DNA of 21,791 nucleotides from an uncultured Clostridia bacterium (GTDB taxonomy: Bacteria; Bacillota; Clostridia; Christensenellales; Borkfalkiaceae): assembly GCA_947174975.1 (NCBI GenBank), contig CAMWLA010000006.1, positions 1-21,791 on the forward strand, given 5' to 3'. Shown here piece by piece: positions 1-7,548 of this stretch. The stretch's first letter is position 1, and the number at the start of each line of letters is the position of its first letter. Position numbers and translations under genes: made by a program. A model generated the notes under the pieces. That model was not told the DNA's origin and searched no databases. It was given only the letters and a program-made list of their open reading frames with translations.

Positions 1-3000
1 GCGACGTTGACGGTTGCGACAAGCCCGTTGAAAGAGAAGCTCACGTTTGGGGCGACAATGACAAGTGTGAAAAGTGCGGCGTTGACAAACCCGACGAACC
101 TAACCCCGACCACACTCATAATTACGGCGACTGGACGGTTGACCCCGACGACGCAACGAAACACGTACGCACTTGCGACGTTGACGGTTGCGACAAGCCC
201 GTTGAAAGAGAAGCTCACGTTTGGGGCGATAACGACAAGTGCGAAAAGTGCGGTGTCGACAAACCCGACGAACCCAACCCCGAACACAAACACAATTACA
301 CCTATACCGATAACGGCGACGGAACCCACACCGGTACTTGTGCCGTTGACGGCTGCGACGCTCCTACGTTAGAGCCCGAAGAACACGTCTGGGGCGCTAA
401 CAACACGTGCGCTTGCGGCGCTAAAAAGCCCAACGACAGACCCGCACCCGCAGAAAACACCGTTTCGTTTGTTTTCGACAGAGTAACCGGATCCGCCTTA
501 TACGCAGATGCAGAAGCTCTTAACGCAGCGTTTGAAGACGCGTGCAACGATCTGAACGTATTCGGCGGCGTTACCGAAACCGCAAACGTCTATGCCAACA
601 CTGCCGATGCCGGCAGTCCGGCACTTAAATTCGGTACTTCGAAAGCTCTCGGCTCGGTTACCCTTTCGTTTGAAAGAACGGTAGCAAAGGTTGTAATCAA
701 CTGCAAGGCTTGGTCTGGCGACAGCGCTAAGTTGGTAGTCAACGGCGCGGCTGAAGGTACGGCTAAAGACGTTCCCGCAACACAAGGCGACGTAGAGTTT
801 GATCTCGGCGCGAACGCTTCGAATACGATTACTATTGCTTCTTACGGCAGTACAAGCAAAAACAGATGCTTCATATACAGCATTACCGTTACTTTCAAAG
901 TAGCTCAGCCCCTTAACGCTCCCGAACTTGATAAGCTTGACGAGTACGGCGTAATTACTTGGAAAGCAGTTGACGGCGCAGCAAAATACGCTTATCGTAT
1001 CGGCGACGGTGAAGTTAATTACGTTGAACTCACTGAAGACCGCAAAGTAACGCTTGCAGACGGCGCAACCATTAAGGTTTGGGCAGTAGGCGACGGCTTC
1101 GATTATATCGTAGACAACGAAGAGAGAGCTTTAACCGCAACTTATACCTTAGAGCAGGTTACGCTCAGCATGGCTGACGTTACCGAGGGCGAAACCGTTA
1201 AGGAAATCGTTAAGATAAACAAATCAACCGGTAAAGTAAGCTGGTCGGCTGTTAAGGGCGCAGTAAAATACGTATATACGGTTAAGGATAACGAAGGCAA
1301 CGTCGTAGACAACCAGGAAAACGTAGAAACGGACGTTCCCGTTACGACGATTACGCTTGGCGCTAATTACTCTATCACTATTAAGGCTATCGGCGACGGC
1401 ACCGTTTATCTTGACAGTGCGGAAGTTACCAAAACCCGCGTAGTTGAGCCTACCACGCTTGACGCCCCCGAAGTTTTAATCTTGCGTGACGGTACCGTTA
1501 AGATTAAGAATACCGACGCGGTTTCGTTCTCATATAGCATTGACGGCGGTACGGCGGTTCCCGTTGACAACAACCACGATGACGACGGCTACGTTGTGCT
1601 TACCGAGCTTATGAAAAATCACAGCGGAAAGGCAATAGCTGTTACCTCTATCGGTAACGGTAACGAAATTTCCGACAGCGAAACGCCGACAAGCAAGACC
1701 TACGTTGCACCCGCAACCTTCACCGACGTTGAAGTTGATTTTGCTTATACCGGCGAAAATAAACACGAGGTAACCGTTAGCTGGTTCGCTGTTACCGGAG
1801 CTACCGCATACGAGTATGCTGTAAACGGTACGGCTTTACAAAACGTTGAAGCAACCACGGAAACCGTTGAAGGCAATACGAAGTACACGATTACGATAAC
1901 CCTTGCAGAAGACGACGTATTCACACTTACCGTTGTCGGCGACGAAGTTGCTAACGAACCCGTCATCGCTGGCGGCGATTACAGCAGCAAATTCAATACC
2001 GCGGATATCGAATGTGCAGCTTTCGAAATCGACAACAGCAAGGTATACTCCGTAGCAGAAATTATTGAAGTAATGAATTACTACGGCATGGTAGCCAACG
2101 ACGTCACCTCGAAGGACTTCAAGGTTAAAGGCGTTGTAACCGAAATTGCAAGCACTTCCGGTAAACCCTTCGCGGGCTACTACGTAACCGACGGAACCAA
2201 CGGCAGAGCGTTTGAGTTCTATAATCCCGAGTTCGACGAGTCGAAAGTATCTGCAGATATAATCGCTATAAAAGAACAACTTGTTCATTACTCGGTGACG
2301 GCAGAAGGCAAGCTTACTATCTACGGATCAACGAAAGAGTTTAAAAATTCTTGTACCATTATCGCTGTTGCTCTTGAAGAAGCGGGTGCTTCCGAAATGG
2401 CAAAGGGAGTTTTGGCTACCGCTAAAACAGCCCTTACCGCTCCTACCGGCACAGCCGGCACAGCCGCAAACACGGTAGAGTATACCCTTGTTTCAACCGT
2501 AGGTGAAAACAACGTACCCGTTACTTGGGATACGGATAATATCACGGTTGCTTGGGACGAAGAAACCACTGACGAGCTTGGTGCAAATATTGTCAGCTAC
2601 GCAGACGGAAAGCTTATCGTAACTCTTCAAGATCACAAGATAAGCGTTTCTATTACGGCTAACCTCAGCTACACCGTTGCTTATGACGGCGGCAGCAAGA
2701 CGGAAACCGACAGCAAGACGTTTACATTAAAGCTTAATGCAAAGGGCGACAATTCCGAAGATCCCGAACCCGAACCCCATTCCTTTGATTTAACAGCTAG
2801 TTTCGCAAACGGTTACGGTTCTTCCGCTTGGGGCTCTTCATATGGCGCGCACACTGTTTATATTACCGACACGTGGGGACTTAGCGGCAAATCTGCTGAC
2901 TCCGCTTCCGCTTTGGGTACTATAAAGTTTGCCAATGCAAACCAACAATCATCGAATATAACTGATTGTCCCGTATTTAAATCTGGTGAAAATGGTCCGG

Positions 3001-3290
3001 TTGTCGAATTGTACAACCATACTATAACGTCTGTGACGTTCACCTTAAAGCAATGGACGACTAAGACATACTCCTCAATTGAGATTAAGTATTCTACAGA
3101 CGGAATAAATTGGTCAACTTCGGGCAACTTGCACACAACAAATGCTTCGACACTTGGTAGTGCGGGTGCTACAAAAGACTTCAGCTATAATATTACTGAT
3201 ACAGGCGTCAAATATGTTCGTGTAGTTGTTGGAGGAGCCAACCAGATCGGCGTATCCGCTATATCGCTCAAAGTATTACCCGTTGCTTAA
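1..3290 (+). CDS. Large secreted multi-domain repeat protein, 3' part only
   Basis: The frame is open from the left edge (first full codon at base 3) to a TAA at 3288-3290, giving 1095 visible residues with no start or signal peptide in view. Order: Cys/His tandem repeats (residues 1 to about 145), a beta-rich jelly-roll-like module (about 148-300), four fibronectin-III-like repeats recognised by recurring W-x-AV-x-GA-x-xY and GDG patterns (about 300-665), an OB-fold-like module starting VYSVAEIIEVMNYYG (about 670-795), an Ig-like segment (about 800-915), an acidic Pro-Glu linker, and a C-terminal beta-rich module with YSSIEIKYSTDGINW. No LPXTG, SLH or transmembrane anchor is visible at the C-terminus. 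The protein is probably extracellular (inferred). A TTG at 732 is only an internal codon of this frame. Ligand and function are unknown. A hairpin terminator follows directly. Confidence 0.9.
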   Translation, partial: DVDGCDKPVEREAHVWGDNDKCEKCGVDKPDEPNPDHTHNYGDWTVDPDDATKHVRTCDVDGCDKPVEREAHVWGDNDKCEKCGVDKPDEPNPEHKHNYTYTDNGDGTHTGTCAVDGCDAPTLEPEEHVWGANNTCACGAKKPNDRPAPAENTVSFVFDRVTGSALYADAEALNAAFEDACNDLNVFGGVTETANVYANTADAGSPALKFGTSKALGSVTLSFERTVAKVVINCKAWSGDSAKLVVNGAAEGTAKDVPATQGDVEFDLGANASNTITIASYGSTSKNRCFIYSITVTFKVAQPLNAPELDKLDEYGVITWKAVDGAAKYAYRIGDGEVNYVELTEDRKVTLADGATIKVWAVGDGFDYIVDNEERALTATYTLEQVTLSMADVTEGETVKEIVKINKSTGKVSWSAVKGAVKYVYTVKDNEGNVVDNQENVETDVPVTTITLGANYSITIKAIGDGTVYLDSAEVTKTRVVEPTTLDAPEVLILRDGTVKIKNTDAVSFSYSIDGGTAVPVDNNHDDDGYVVLTELMKNHSGKAIAVTSIGNGNEISDSETPTSKTYVAPATFTDVEVDFAYTGENKHEVTVSWFAVTGATAYEYAVNGTALQNVEATTETVEGNTKYTITITLAEDDVFTLTVVGDEVANEPVIAGGDYSSKFNTADIECAAFEIDNSKVYSVAEIIEVMNYYGMVANDVTSKDFKVKGVVTEIASTSGKPFAGYYVTDGTNGRAFEFYNPEFDESKVSADIIAIKEQLVHYSVTAEGKLTIYGSTKEFKNSCTIIAVALEEAGASEMAKGVLATAKTALTAPTGTAGTAANTVEYTLVSTVGENNVPVTWDTDNITVAWDEETTDELGANIVSYADGKLIVTLQDHKISVSITANLSYTVAYDGGSKTETDSKTFTLKLNAKGDNSEDPEPEPHSFDLTASFANGYGSSAWGSSYGAHTVYITDTWGLSGKSADSASALGTIKFANANQQSSNITDCPVFKSGENGPVVELYNHTITSVTFTLKQWTTKTYSSIEIKYSTDGINWSTSGNLHTTNASTLGSAGATKDFSYNITDTGVKYVRVVVGGANQIGVSAISLKVLPVA
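3..440 (+). repeat. Tandem Cys/His repeats in the secreted protein
   Basis: Unit 1 starts at 3, unit 2 at 177 (174 bp = 58 codons later) and a diverged unit 3 at 342 (55 codons later). The first 100 or so bases of units 1 and 2 are nearly identical and differ mostly at synonymous sites. Each unit carries V-D-G-C-D, then AHVWG or EHVWG, then a C-x-x-C-G or C-x-C-G pair and a Pro-rich linker. The array continues beyond the left edge, so the copy number is unknown. Confidence 0.9.
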
Positions 3291-3314
3291 TTTAAATAAT
3301 ACTCAAACGATTTT

Positions 3315-3349
3315 AAAGTCCGAGGCTTCCGCCTCGGACTTTATTTTTG
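3315..3349 (+). terminator. Intrinsic terminator of the large secreted protein gene
   Basis: A perfect 12-bp stem, AAAGTCCGAGGC (3315-3326) with GCCTCGGACTTT (3331-3342), has a TTCC loop and is followed by ATTTTTGT. It lies 24 bases after the stop codon. Confidence 0.9.
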
Positions 3350-3384
3350 TTGTACGTAAAATTTTTTAAATGCGCAAAAGATTA

Positions 3385-3413
3385 TTTACAATTCCCCGCA
3401 AAAGTGGTATAAT
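3385..3413 (+). promoter_or_regulatory. Sigma-A promoter of tRNA-Arg
   Basis: The -35 TTTACA (3385-3390), a 17-base spacer and a perfect -10 TATAAT (3408-3413) predict +1 near 3420, about 16 bases before the mature tRNA 5' end. Confidence 0.88.
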
Positions 3414-3435
3414 ACGAACAATCAAAATAAAATAT

Positions 3436-3512
3436 GCACCCGTAGCTCAGCTGGATAGAGCACGAGCCTCCGACGCTCGGTGCCGCTTGTTCGAATCAAG
3501 TCGGGTGCACCA
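3436..3512 (+). tRNA. tRNA-Arg, anticodon CCG
   Basis: A full cloverleaf can be drawn. The acceptor GCACCCG (3436-3442) pairs with CGGGTGC (3502-3508). The D stem is GCTC/GAGC. The anticodon stem CGAGC/GCTCG encloses loop CTCCGAC, with anticodon CCG at 3470-3472. The T stem GCTTG/CAAGT has loop TTCGAAT. The discriminator is A3509 and CCA is encoded at 3510-3512. It reads the arginine codon CGG and stands alone under its own promoter. Confidence 0.96.
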
Positions 3513-3516
3513 AATA

Positions 3517-3548
3517 TAAAACCCCGCCAAACGGCGGGGCTGTTTTTA
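3517..3548. terminator. Bidirectional terminator between tRNA-Arg and bile salt hydrolase
   Basis: The stem CCCCGCC (3522-3528) / GGCGGGG (3533-3539) has an AAAC loop. A run of T (3543-3547) follows on the plus strand for the tRNA. On the minus strand the hairpin is followed by TTTTATATTT for the convergent hydrolase gene, whose stop codon overlaps the plus-strand T run. Confidence 0.88.
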
Positions 3549-4520
3549 TCTGTTAACAAAATTTATCTTTTCTTTCTTTTCGAGGGAATAGCGGACAAGC
3601 TTATCTCCGTCAAGGTTTTCCGCGTGCATATCCACCGCCGAAACAGAGTGGTTTTCATAAGTGGTGTAATAATGTATGCCCTTATCCGCGTTGCAACAAG
3701 AGGTATAAATAGTTATTTCGTATTCCTTTTCGCCGACTATACAGCAGCCGCGCTGCTGCTCTACCGAGCCTAAGATATGGAAAAACTGGTTTACGCTTTC
3801 CTCTTCCGTTTTGCCCGAAACCGAGTTCATTTTGGTAAACGCAACCCTTACAAAGCGCGACTGCGAAGAAAGATCCCCAGGCAGCCCCAACGCGCCCATT
3901 CCTCTGCTGTATGCTTTAAGATCGAGCTTGTCCGAAAAAGTATTCTTCGGCTGTCTGGGCGATAAATACATATAATTATTTAAGTTAAACATCTGCTCGT
4001 CAAACGGCGGGTTGTTCGTCAGCACGCCCGCGGGGTTGTCGTAAATCTTCATTCCGTCCTTTACGCACTCAACGGTAATCGCGCAGTTTTTGTCCGCTAT
4101 TATCCAGTGCAGCGCGGACACGGGCAGTTTATCGCTGAACGGCTCGTCGGTGATATTTATATTTTCAAGCTGCTTTTTAACCTCTTCCACGGTGGCGCAC
4201 TTGCCCAATATATAAGGAATAAACTCAAACTGCGCAAGATTTATTTTGTCGCGTTCGCCCGCGTTATAGTGCGCGTTGCCCACGAAGTTAAGTCCCGCCA
4301 TGCAAAGCCCCTTTTCGTTCACAGCGTCGTAATACAGCGGAATTTCTTGCACGAACGCCATTCCTATAAAGGCGTAATGCTTTGTTATTTTTTCGCCGTT
4401 TCGCAAATTGAAAGGGAAGTTGCGCGGAGTTATCGTAACTTCCTCTTTATAAGAAAATTCGTAGTCGAGCGTGCGCCCGAAGTAGAAATCTTTGGTTTTA
4501 TAAGTTGCCGCAGTACACAT
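3546..4520 (-). CDS. bsh: Choloylglycine hydrolase family protein, probable bile salt hydrolase
   Basis: This 324-residue Ntn hydrolase should cleave the amide bond of glyco- or tauro-conjugated bile salts in the cytosol. No signal peptide is seen, and Met1 must be removed to expose Cys2. Visible active-site positions are Cys2, Arg16, Asp19, Asn78 (in GLNF), Asn169 (in VLTN) and Arg222 (in SRFVRVAF), matching the set known for Clostridium perfringens bile salt hydrolase (Cys2, Arg18, Asp21, Asn82, Asn175, Arg228). The C-terminal YTSC, YYTTYEN and NLDGD segments also follow that enzyme, and the length is normal. The start is fixed by Cys2 and a GAGGT Shine-Dalgarno. It is a single gene with its own promoter. 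The related penicillin V acylases are the main alternative, but overall motif agreement favours bile salts. The loop at 205-209 reads SRGMG. Confidence 0.92.
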   Translation of the reverse strand: MCTAATYKTKDFYFGRTLDYEFSYKEEVTITPRNFPFNLRNGEKITKHYAFIGMAFVQEIPLYYDAVNEKGLCMAGLNFVGNAHYNAGERDKINLAQFEFIPYILGKCATVEEVKKQLENINITDEPFSDKLPVSALHWIIADKNCAITVECVKDGMKIYDNPAGVLTNNPPFDEQMFNLNNYMYLSPRQPKNTFSDKLDLKAYSRGMGALGLPGDLSSQSRFVRVAFTKMNSVSGKTEEESVNQFFHILGSVEQQRGCCIVGEKEYEITIYTSCCNADKGIHYYTTYENHSVSAVDMHAENLDGDKLVRYSLEKKEKINFVNR

Positions 4521-4558
4521 TTTTTACCTCGGTTTGATTATTGACTTAATTTTATTTC

Positions 4559-4587
4559 AGTATAGCGCGTTTGCAAAATTTATGCAA
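4559..4587 (-). promoter_or_regulatory. Promoter of the bile salt hydrolase gene
   Basis: Read on the minus strand, the -35 TTGCAT (4587-4582), a 17-base spacer and the -10 TATACT (4564-4559) predict +1 near 4552 and a 32-base leader that contains the Shine-Dalgarno. It faces the mnmA promoter back to back; the -35 boxes are about 10 bases apart. Confidence 0.8.
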
Positions 4588-4596
4588 GGTTTTTGT

Positions 4597-4625
4597 TTGC
4601 ACGTTGCCGCGGGGTATGCTATAAT
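4597..4625 (+). promoter_or_regulatory. Promoter of mnmA, predicting a leaderless transcript
   Basis: The -35 TTGCAC (4597-4602), a 17-base spacer and a perfect -10 TATAAT (4620-4625) are followed by six bases (TTAATT) and then the ATG at 4632. With the usual 7-base distance, +1 is the A of the ATG. No Shine-Dalgarno is present between promoter and start. Confidence 0.82.
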
Positions 4626-4631
4626 TTAATT

Positions 4632-5702
4632 ATGAAAACCGCAGTAGTGGGAATGAGCGGCGGGGTCGATTCTTCGGTTGCCGCTCTTCTTTTAAAAAAG
4701 CAAGGTTACAACGTAATAGGGCTTTATATGCTGAACTGGGAAGAGGAAAGTCCGCAAGGCGCATGCACCGCGGACAGCGACTTTGCCGACGTTCAGCGCG
4801 TTTGCGGTGCGCTGGAAATTCCCTTTTACAGCGTCAATTTTTCCAAGCAGTATTACGAGCGGGTGTTCGAGTACTTCCTCGCAGAATATAAGGCGGGCAG
4901 AACGCCGAATCCCGACGTTTTGTGTAACCGCGAAATCAAGTTCGGTCCCTTCCGCGAATACGCGCTTTCAATGGGCGCGGATTTCGTCGCCACCGGGCAT
5001 TACTGCGGGGTTGAACACACCCAAAGCGGTCACCGCCTTTTAAAGGCAAAGGATACGGGCAAGGACCAGACCTATTTTTTAAATCAAGTGCGCGAAGAAC
5101 AGATCGCAAACGTTTTGTTCCCCCTTGCCGACCTTGACAAAAGCGAGGTCCGCGCCATTGCAGAAAAGTACAATTTAACGACCGCCAAAAAGAAAGATTC
5201 CACGGGGATATGCTTTATCGGCGAGCGGAATTTCAGAAAATTTCTGCAAAATTACTTGCCCGCACAGCCCGGTAAAATAATAACCCTTGACGGCGAAACC
5301 GTCGGCGAACATATCGGACTTATGTACTACACGATAGGTCAGCGCAGAGGGCTTGATTTGGGCGGAAAACGCGGCGAGGACGGCAGATGGTTTGTGGTAA
5401 AAAAAGACTTGCAAAACAACGTTTTGTACGTCTCCCACGGCGACGAAAGCCCCCTCTTCTCCCGCGCGTGCTGTGTTTCAAATTTGAATTGGATAGGGTA
5501 TATCCCGCCGCAAAGCTTTGAATGCACGGCAAAATTCCGTTACCGCCAAGGCGAACAGAAAGTTAAAGTTACACTTACCCCCGACGGCGCTTTAGTCGAG
5601 TTTAACGAAAAACAACGCGCCGTTACCGAAGGGCAGTACGCGGTGTTTTACGACGAAACCGCATGCTTAGGCGGCGGCGTAATCGACAAAGTTATATATT
5701 AA
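4632..5702 (+). CDS. mnmA: tRNA-specific 2-thiouridylase MnmA
   Basis: MnmA activates U34 of tRNA-Lys, -Glu and -Gln with ATP and inserts sulfur to form 2-thiouridine (family knowledge). Visible: PP-loop SGGVDSS (residues 9-15), the TPNPDVLCNREIKFG segment with catalytic Cys98, the ATGHY and KDQTYFL segments, and STGICFIGERNF with the second catalytic Cys194. The length of 356 residues is normal. I chose ATG 4632 because MKTAVVGMSGGVDSS matches the usual family N-terminus. A TTG 39 bases upstream is in frame but sits inside the promoter. The gene is monocistronic: it diverges from the bile salt hydrolase gene and converges on the ABC transporter genes. The start appears leaderless. Confidence 0.97.
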   Translation: MKTAVVGMSGGVDSSVAALLLKKQGYNVIGLYMLNWEEESPQGACTADSDFADVQRVCGALEIPFYSVNFSKQYYERVFEYFLAEYKAGRTPNPDVLCNREIKFGPFREYALSMGADFVATGHYCGVEHTQSGHRLLKAKDTGKDQTYFLNQVREEQIANVLFPLADLDKSEVRAIAEKYNLTTAKKKDSTGICFIGERNFRKFLQNYLPAQPGKIITLDGETVGEHIGLMYYTIGQRRGLDLGGKRGEDGRWFVVKKDLQNNVLYVSHGDESPLFSRACCVSNLNWIGYIPPQSFECTAKFRYRQGEQKVKVTLTPDGALVEFNEKQRAVTEGQYAVFYDETACLGGGVIDKVIY

Positions 5703-5729
5703 AAAAGGCACGCTTATGCGTGCCTTTTT
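5702..5729. terminator. Bidirectional terminator between mnmA and the long minus-strand gene run
   Basis: The palindrome AAAAAGGCACGC (5702-5713) / GCGTGCCTTTTT (5718-5729) with loop TTAT gives a GC-rich 7-bp core plus A-T pairs. Either strand therefore has a stem followed by a T run. It sits 1 base before the end of the minus-strand ABC gene and overlaps the mnmA stop codon. Confidence 0.92.
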
Positions 5730-5730
5730 C

Positions 5731-7548
5731 TTAGCTGTTTACCGACTGTTTTATGTTTTCTTCTCTGAACTGCTTCAAGTACAAATCGAAGTATGTTCCG
5801 CGCTTCTTTATCAGCTCGTCGTGCGAGCCGCGCTCGATTATCTTTCCGTCGTTTACGACTAAAATTACGTCGGCGTTACGTATCGTCGAAAGTCTGTGCG
5901 CGATTACGAAATTCGTTCTGCCTTGCATTAACTTGTCGATAGCTTGCTGAATGAGATTTTCAGTTATGGTATCAACCGACGAGGTCGCCTCGTCAAGCAC
6001 GAAAATCGCGGGGTCGGCAAGTATTGCGCGGGCAAATGAGAGAAGCTGTTTTTCGCCAGTGGAAAGGGTGTTTCCGCCCTCGCCTATCTGCGCGTCGTAG
6101 CCGCCAAGCCGCTCGATTATGCGCTCGGCATTTACAGATTTAACTGCCTCTTGCATTTCCTCTTCTGTGGCGTCTGTTTTGCCGTATAAGAGGTTTTCGC
6201 GGACCGTTCCCGAGAACAGATGGGGAACTTGCAGCACGTAGCCTATGTTGGAGTGAAGCCACTGCACACTGCGCTCGCGCGCGTCCTTGCCGTCGATTAG
6301 CACCGCGCCGTCGGTCGGGTCGAAAAATCTGCAAACGAGGTTTACAAGCGTTGATTTACCCGCACCCGTTTCACCGACGATAGCAACCGTCGTGCCCTTT
6401 TTCACCTTTAAATTAAAGTGTTCCAAAACGTACTCGTCGCCGTCGGGATATTTAAAGGAAACGTCCTTAAACTCGATATCGCCCAAAAGCGGTTCCCAGT
6501 TTTCGCGTTTTTCGTTGAAGCTGTCGCCGTATTTTTCGATAACCTCGGGGGTGTCCTGAACGTCGGTTTCGGTTTCCATAAGCGCGGTATATCTTTCGAT
6601 ATTTACCTTAATAGTTACCAAGTCCGACATGGCTTCCGCAACGAACTGAACCGAGTCGACTATGCCTTGCGCATAGGTCATAAATACCGACAGCGTACCG
6701 ATTGCGATAACGCCCTTAACGGTGATTATACCGCCGTACCACAAAACGATTGCAACCGCCGCGGATACTATGAACGAAGTCATTGCAAAGAACAGCGAAC
6801 GGTGATGATGAAGTTTTACGGACAGCCTTTTCATTTCCTTGGTATTTGCGTAAAACTGCTTGTCAAGCTTTTCTTCAACTATAAGCGTTTTCGTCGTTTC
6901 AACGCCGGTTATGCCCTCGTTAAACCCGCCGGTAATAAGAGAATTGGTTTCCCTTACCTTTCGGTTGTATTTGGTCTGTACCTTGTGGAAGTAAATCATT
7001 ACCGGAACGACTACCGGCACAAGCGCAAGCACGCAAAGTGTCAGTATCGCGTCGAGGCTGAACATAATTGCAAGCGCGGAAACAACGTAAATCAAGTTGC
7101 TTACCGCTTGGTAGCTGTCCCACGCGATAACCGAGCCTATGCTAGAAGTATCGCTCATTACCCTTGCGTGAATTTTGCCGACGCCCGTCGTGTTATAATA
7201 GGAAACGGACAGCGTCTGCAAGTGGTTGAACGCGCTTCTGCGCATATCCCGCAAAAGGTACATTTCAAGCTTTGAACAGCTGTACGAGCTGAAAAAATCC
7301 ACAACGCACGACAGCAATATGAGTGCGGCGTATAAAATCACAAATACGGTAAAGCCGTCAAGCGTTTTGTGCGCTATGAAATTGTCGATTGCGTACCTTT
7401 GGAACAGCGGCAGCACCGTGTTTATCGCCATTACCGGAAGCACGGTCAAAAGCATCGTTATATACAGCTTTTTGTGAACCGCCAAAAACGGAAGTACTTT
7501 GCCAATGCCGAAAAATTTCAGTTTGGGAGTTTGCGTTACTTCTTTCAT
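5731..7548 (-). CDS. ABC exporter half-transporter, catalytic-site (canonical Walker B) subunit
   Basis: This 605-residue subunit has six predicted membrane helices (about residues 20-330) followed by a nucleotide-binding domain with Walker A GETGAGKST (about 391), signature LSTGE (about 494) in place of LSGGQ, Walker B with catalytic glutamate in FVLDEATSSVD (about 516) and a switch His in IAHRLSTI. Its ATG overlaps the TGA of the upstream ABC gene (ATGA), so the two are translationally coupled and very likely form a heterodimer of the multidrug/lipid exporter type (BmrC/BmrD- or TM287/288-like; family knowledge). An AAGGGGGTG Shine-Dalgarno lies inside the end of the upstream gene. The substrate is unknown. 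It is the last gene of the minus-strand run and is followed by a terminator. Confidence 0.93.
   Translation of the reverse strand: MKEVTQTPKLKFFGIGKVLPFLAVHKKLYITMLLTVLPVMAINTVLPLFQRYAIDNFIAHKTLDGFTVFVILYAALILLSCVVDFFSSYSCSKLEMYLLRDMRRSAFNHLQTLSVSYYNTTGVGKIHARVMSDTSSIGSVIAWDSYQAVSNLIYVVSALAIMFSLDAILTLCVLALVPVVVPVMIYFHKVQTKYNRKVRETNSLITGGFNEGITGVETTKTLIVEEKLDKQFYANTKEMKRLSVKLHHHRSLFFAMTSFIVSAAVAIVLWYGGIITVKGVIAIGTLSVFMTYAQGIVDSVQFVAEAMSDLVTIKVNIERYTALMETETDVQDTPEVIEKYGDSFNEKRENWEPLLGDIEFKDVSFKYPDGDEYVLEHFNLKVKKGTTVAIVGETGAGKSTLVNLVCRFFDPTDGAVLIDGKDARERSVQWLHSNIGYVLQVPHLFSGTVRENLLYGKTDATEEEMQEAVKSVNAERIIERLGGYDAQIGEGGNTLSTGEKQLLSFARAILADPAIFVLDEATSSVDTITENLIQQAIDKLMQGRTNFVIAHRLSTIRNADVILVVNDGKIIERGSHDELIKKRGTYFDLYLKQFREENIKQSVNS

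Noticed and set aside
7..372. Thr-rich 121-residue frame at the left edge
   Set aside because: It is another reading frame of the Cys/His tandem repeats. The correct frame (from base 3) continues without a stop to 3290.
3..440. CRISPR array or satellite DNA at the left edge
   Set aside because: The repeat period is 165-174 bp, always a multiple of 3, stays in one reading frame and encodes a conserved peptide. There are no short direct repeats with unique spacers.
1836..2288. 150-residue open frame on the minus strand inside the large secreted protein gene
   Set aside because: The opposite strand is a continuous repeat-protein frame with recognisable domains. The antisense frame has a biased, low-information composition.
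4593..4631. Upstream TTG start for mnmA adding 13 residues
   Set aside because: These bases hold the -35 and -10 boxes, there is no Shine-Dalgarno, and MnmA proteins normally begin at the Met directly before the PP-loop strand.
6418..7275. 285-residue open frame on the plus strand opposite the ABC transporter gene
   Set aside because: It is a shadow of a clear ABC coding frame. It has no family motifs, no promoter and no plausible start site.
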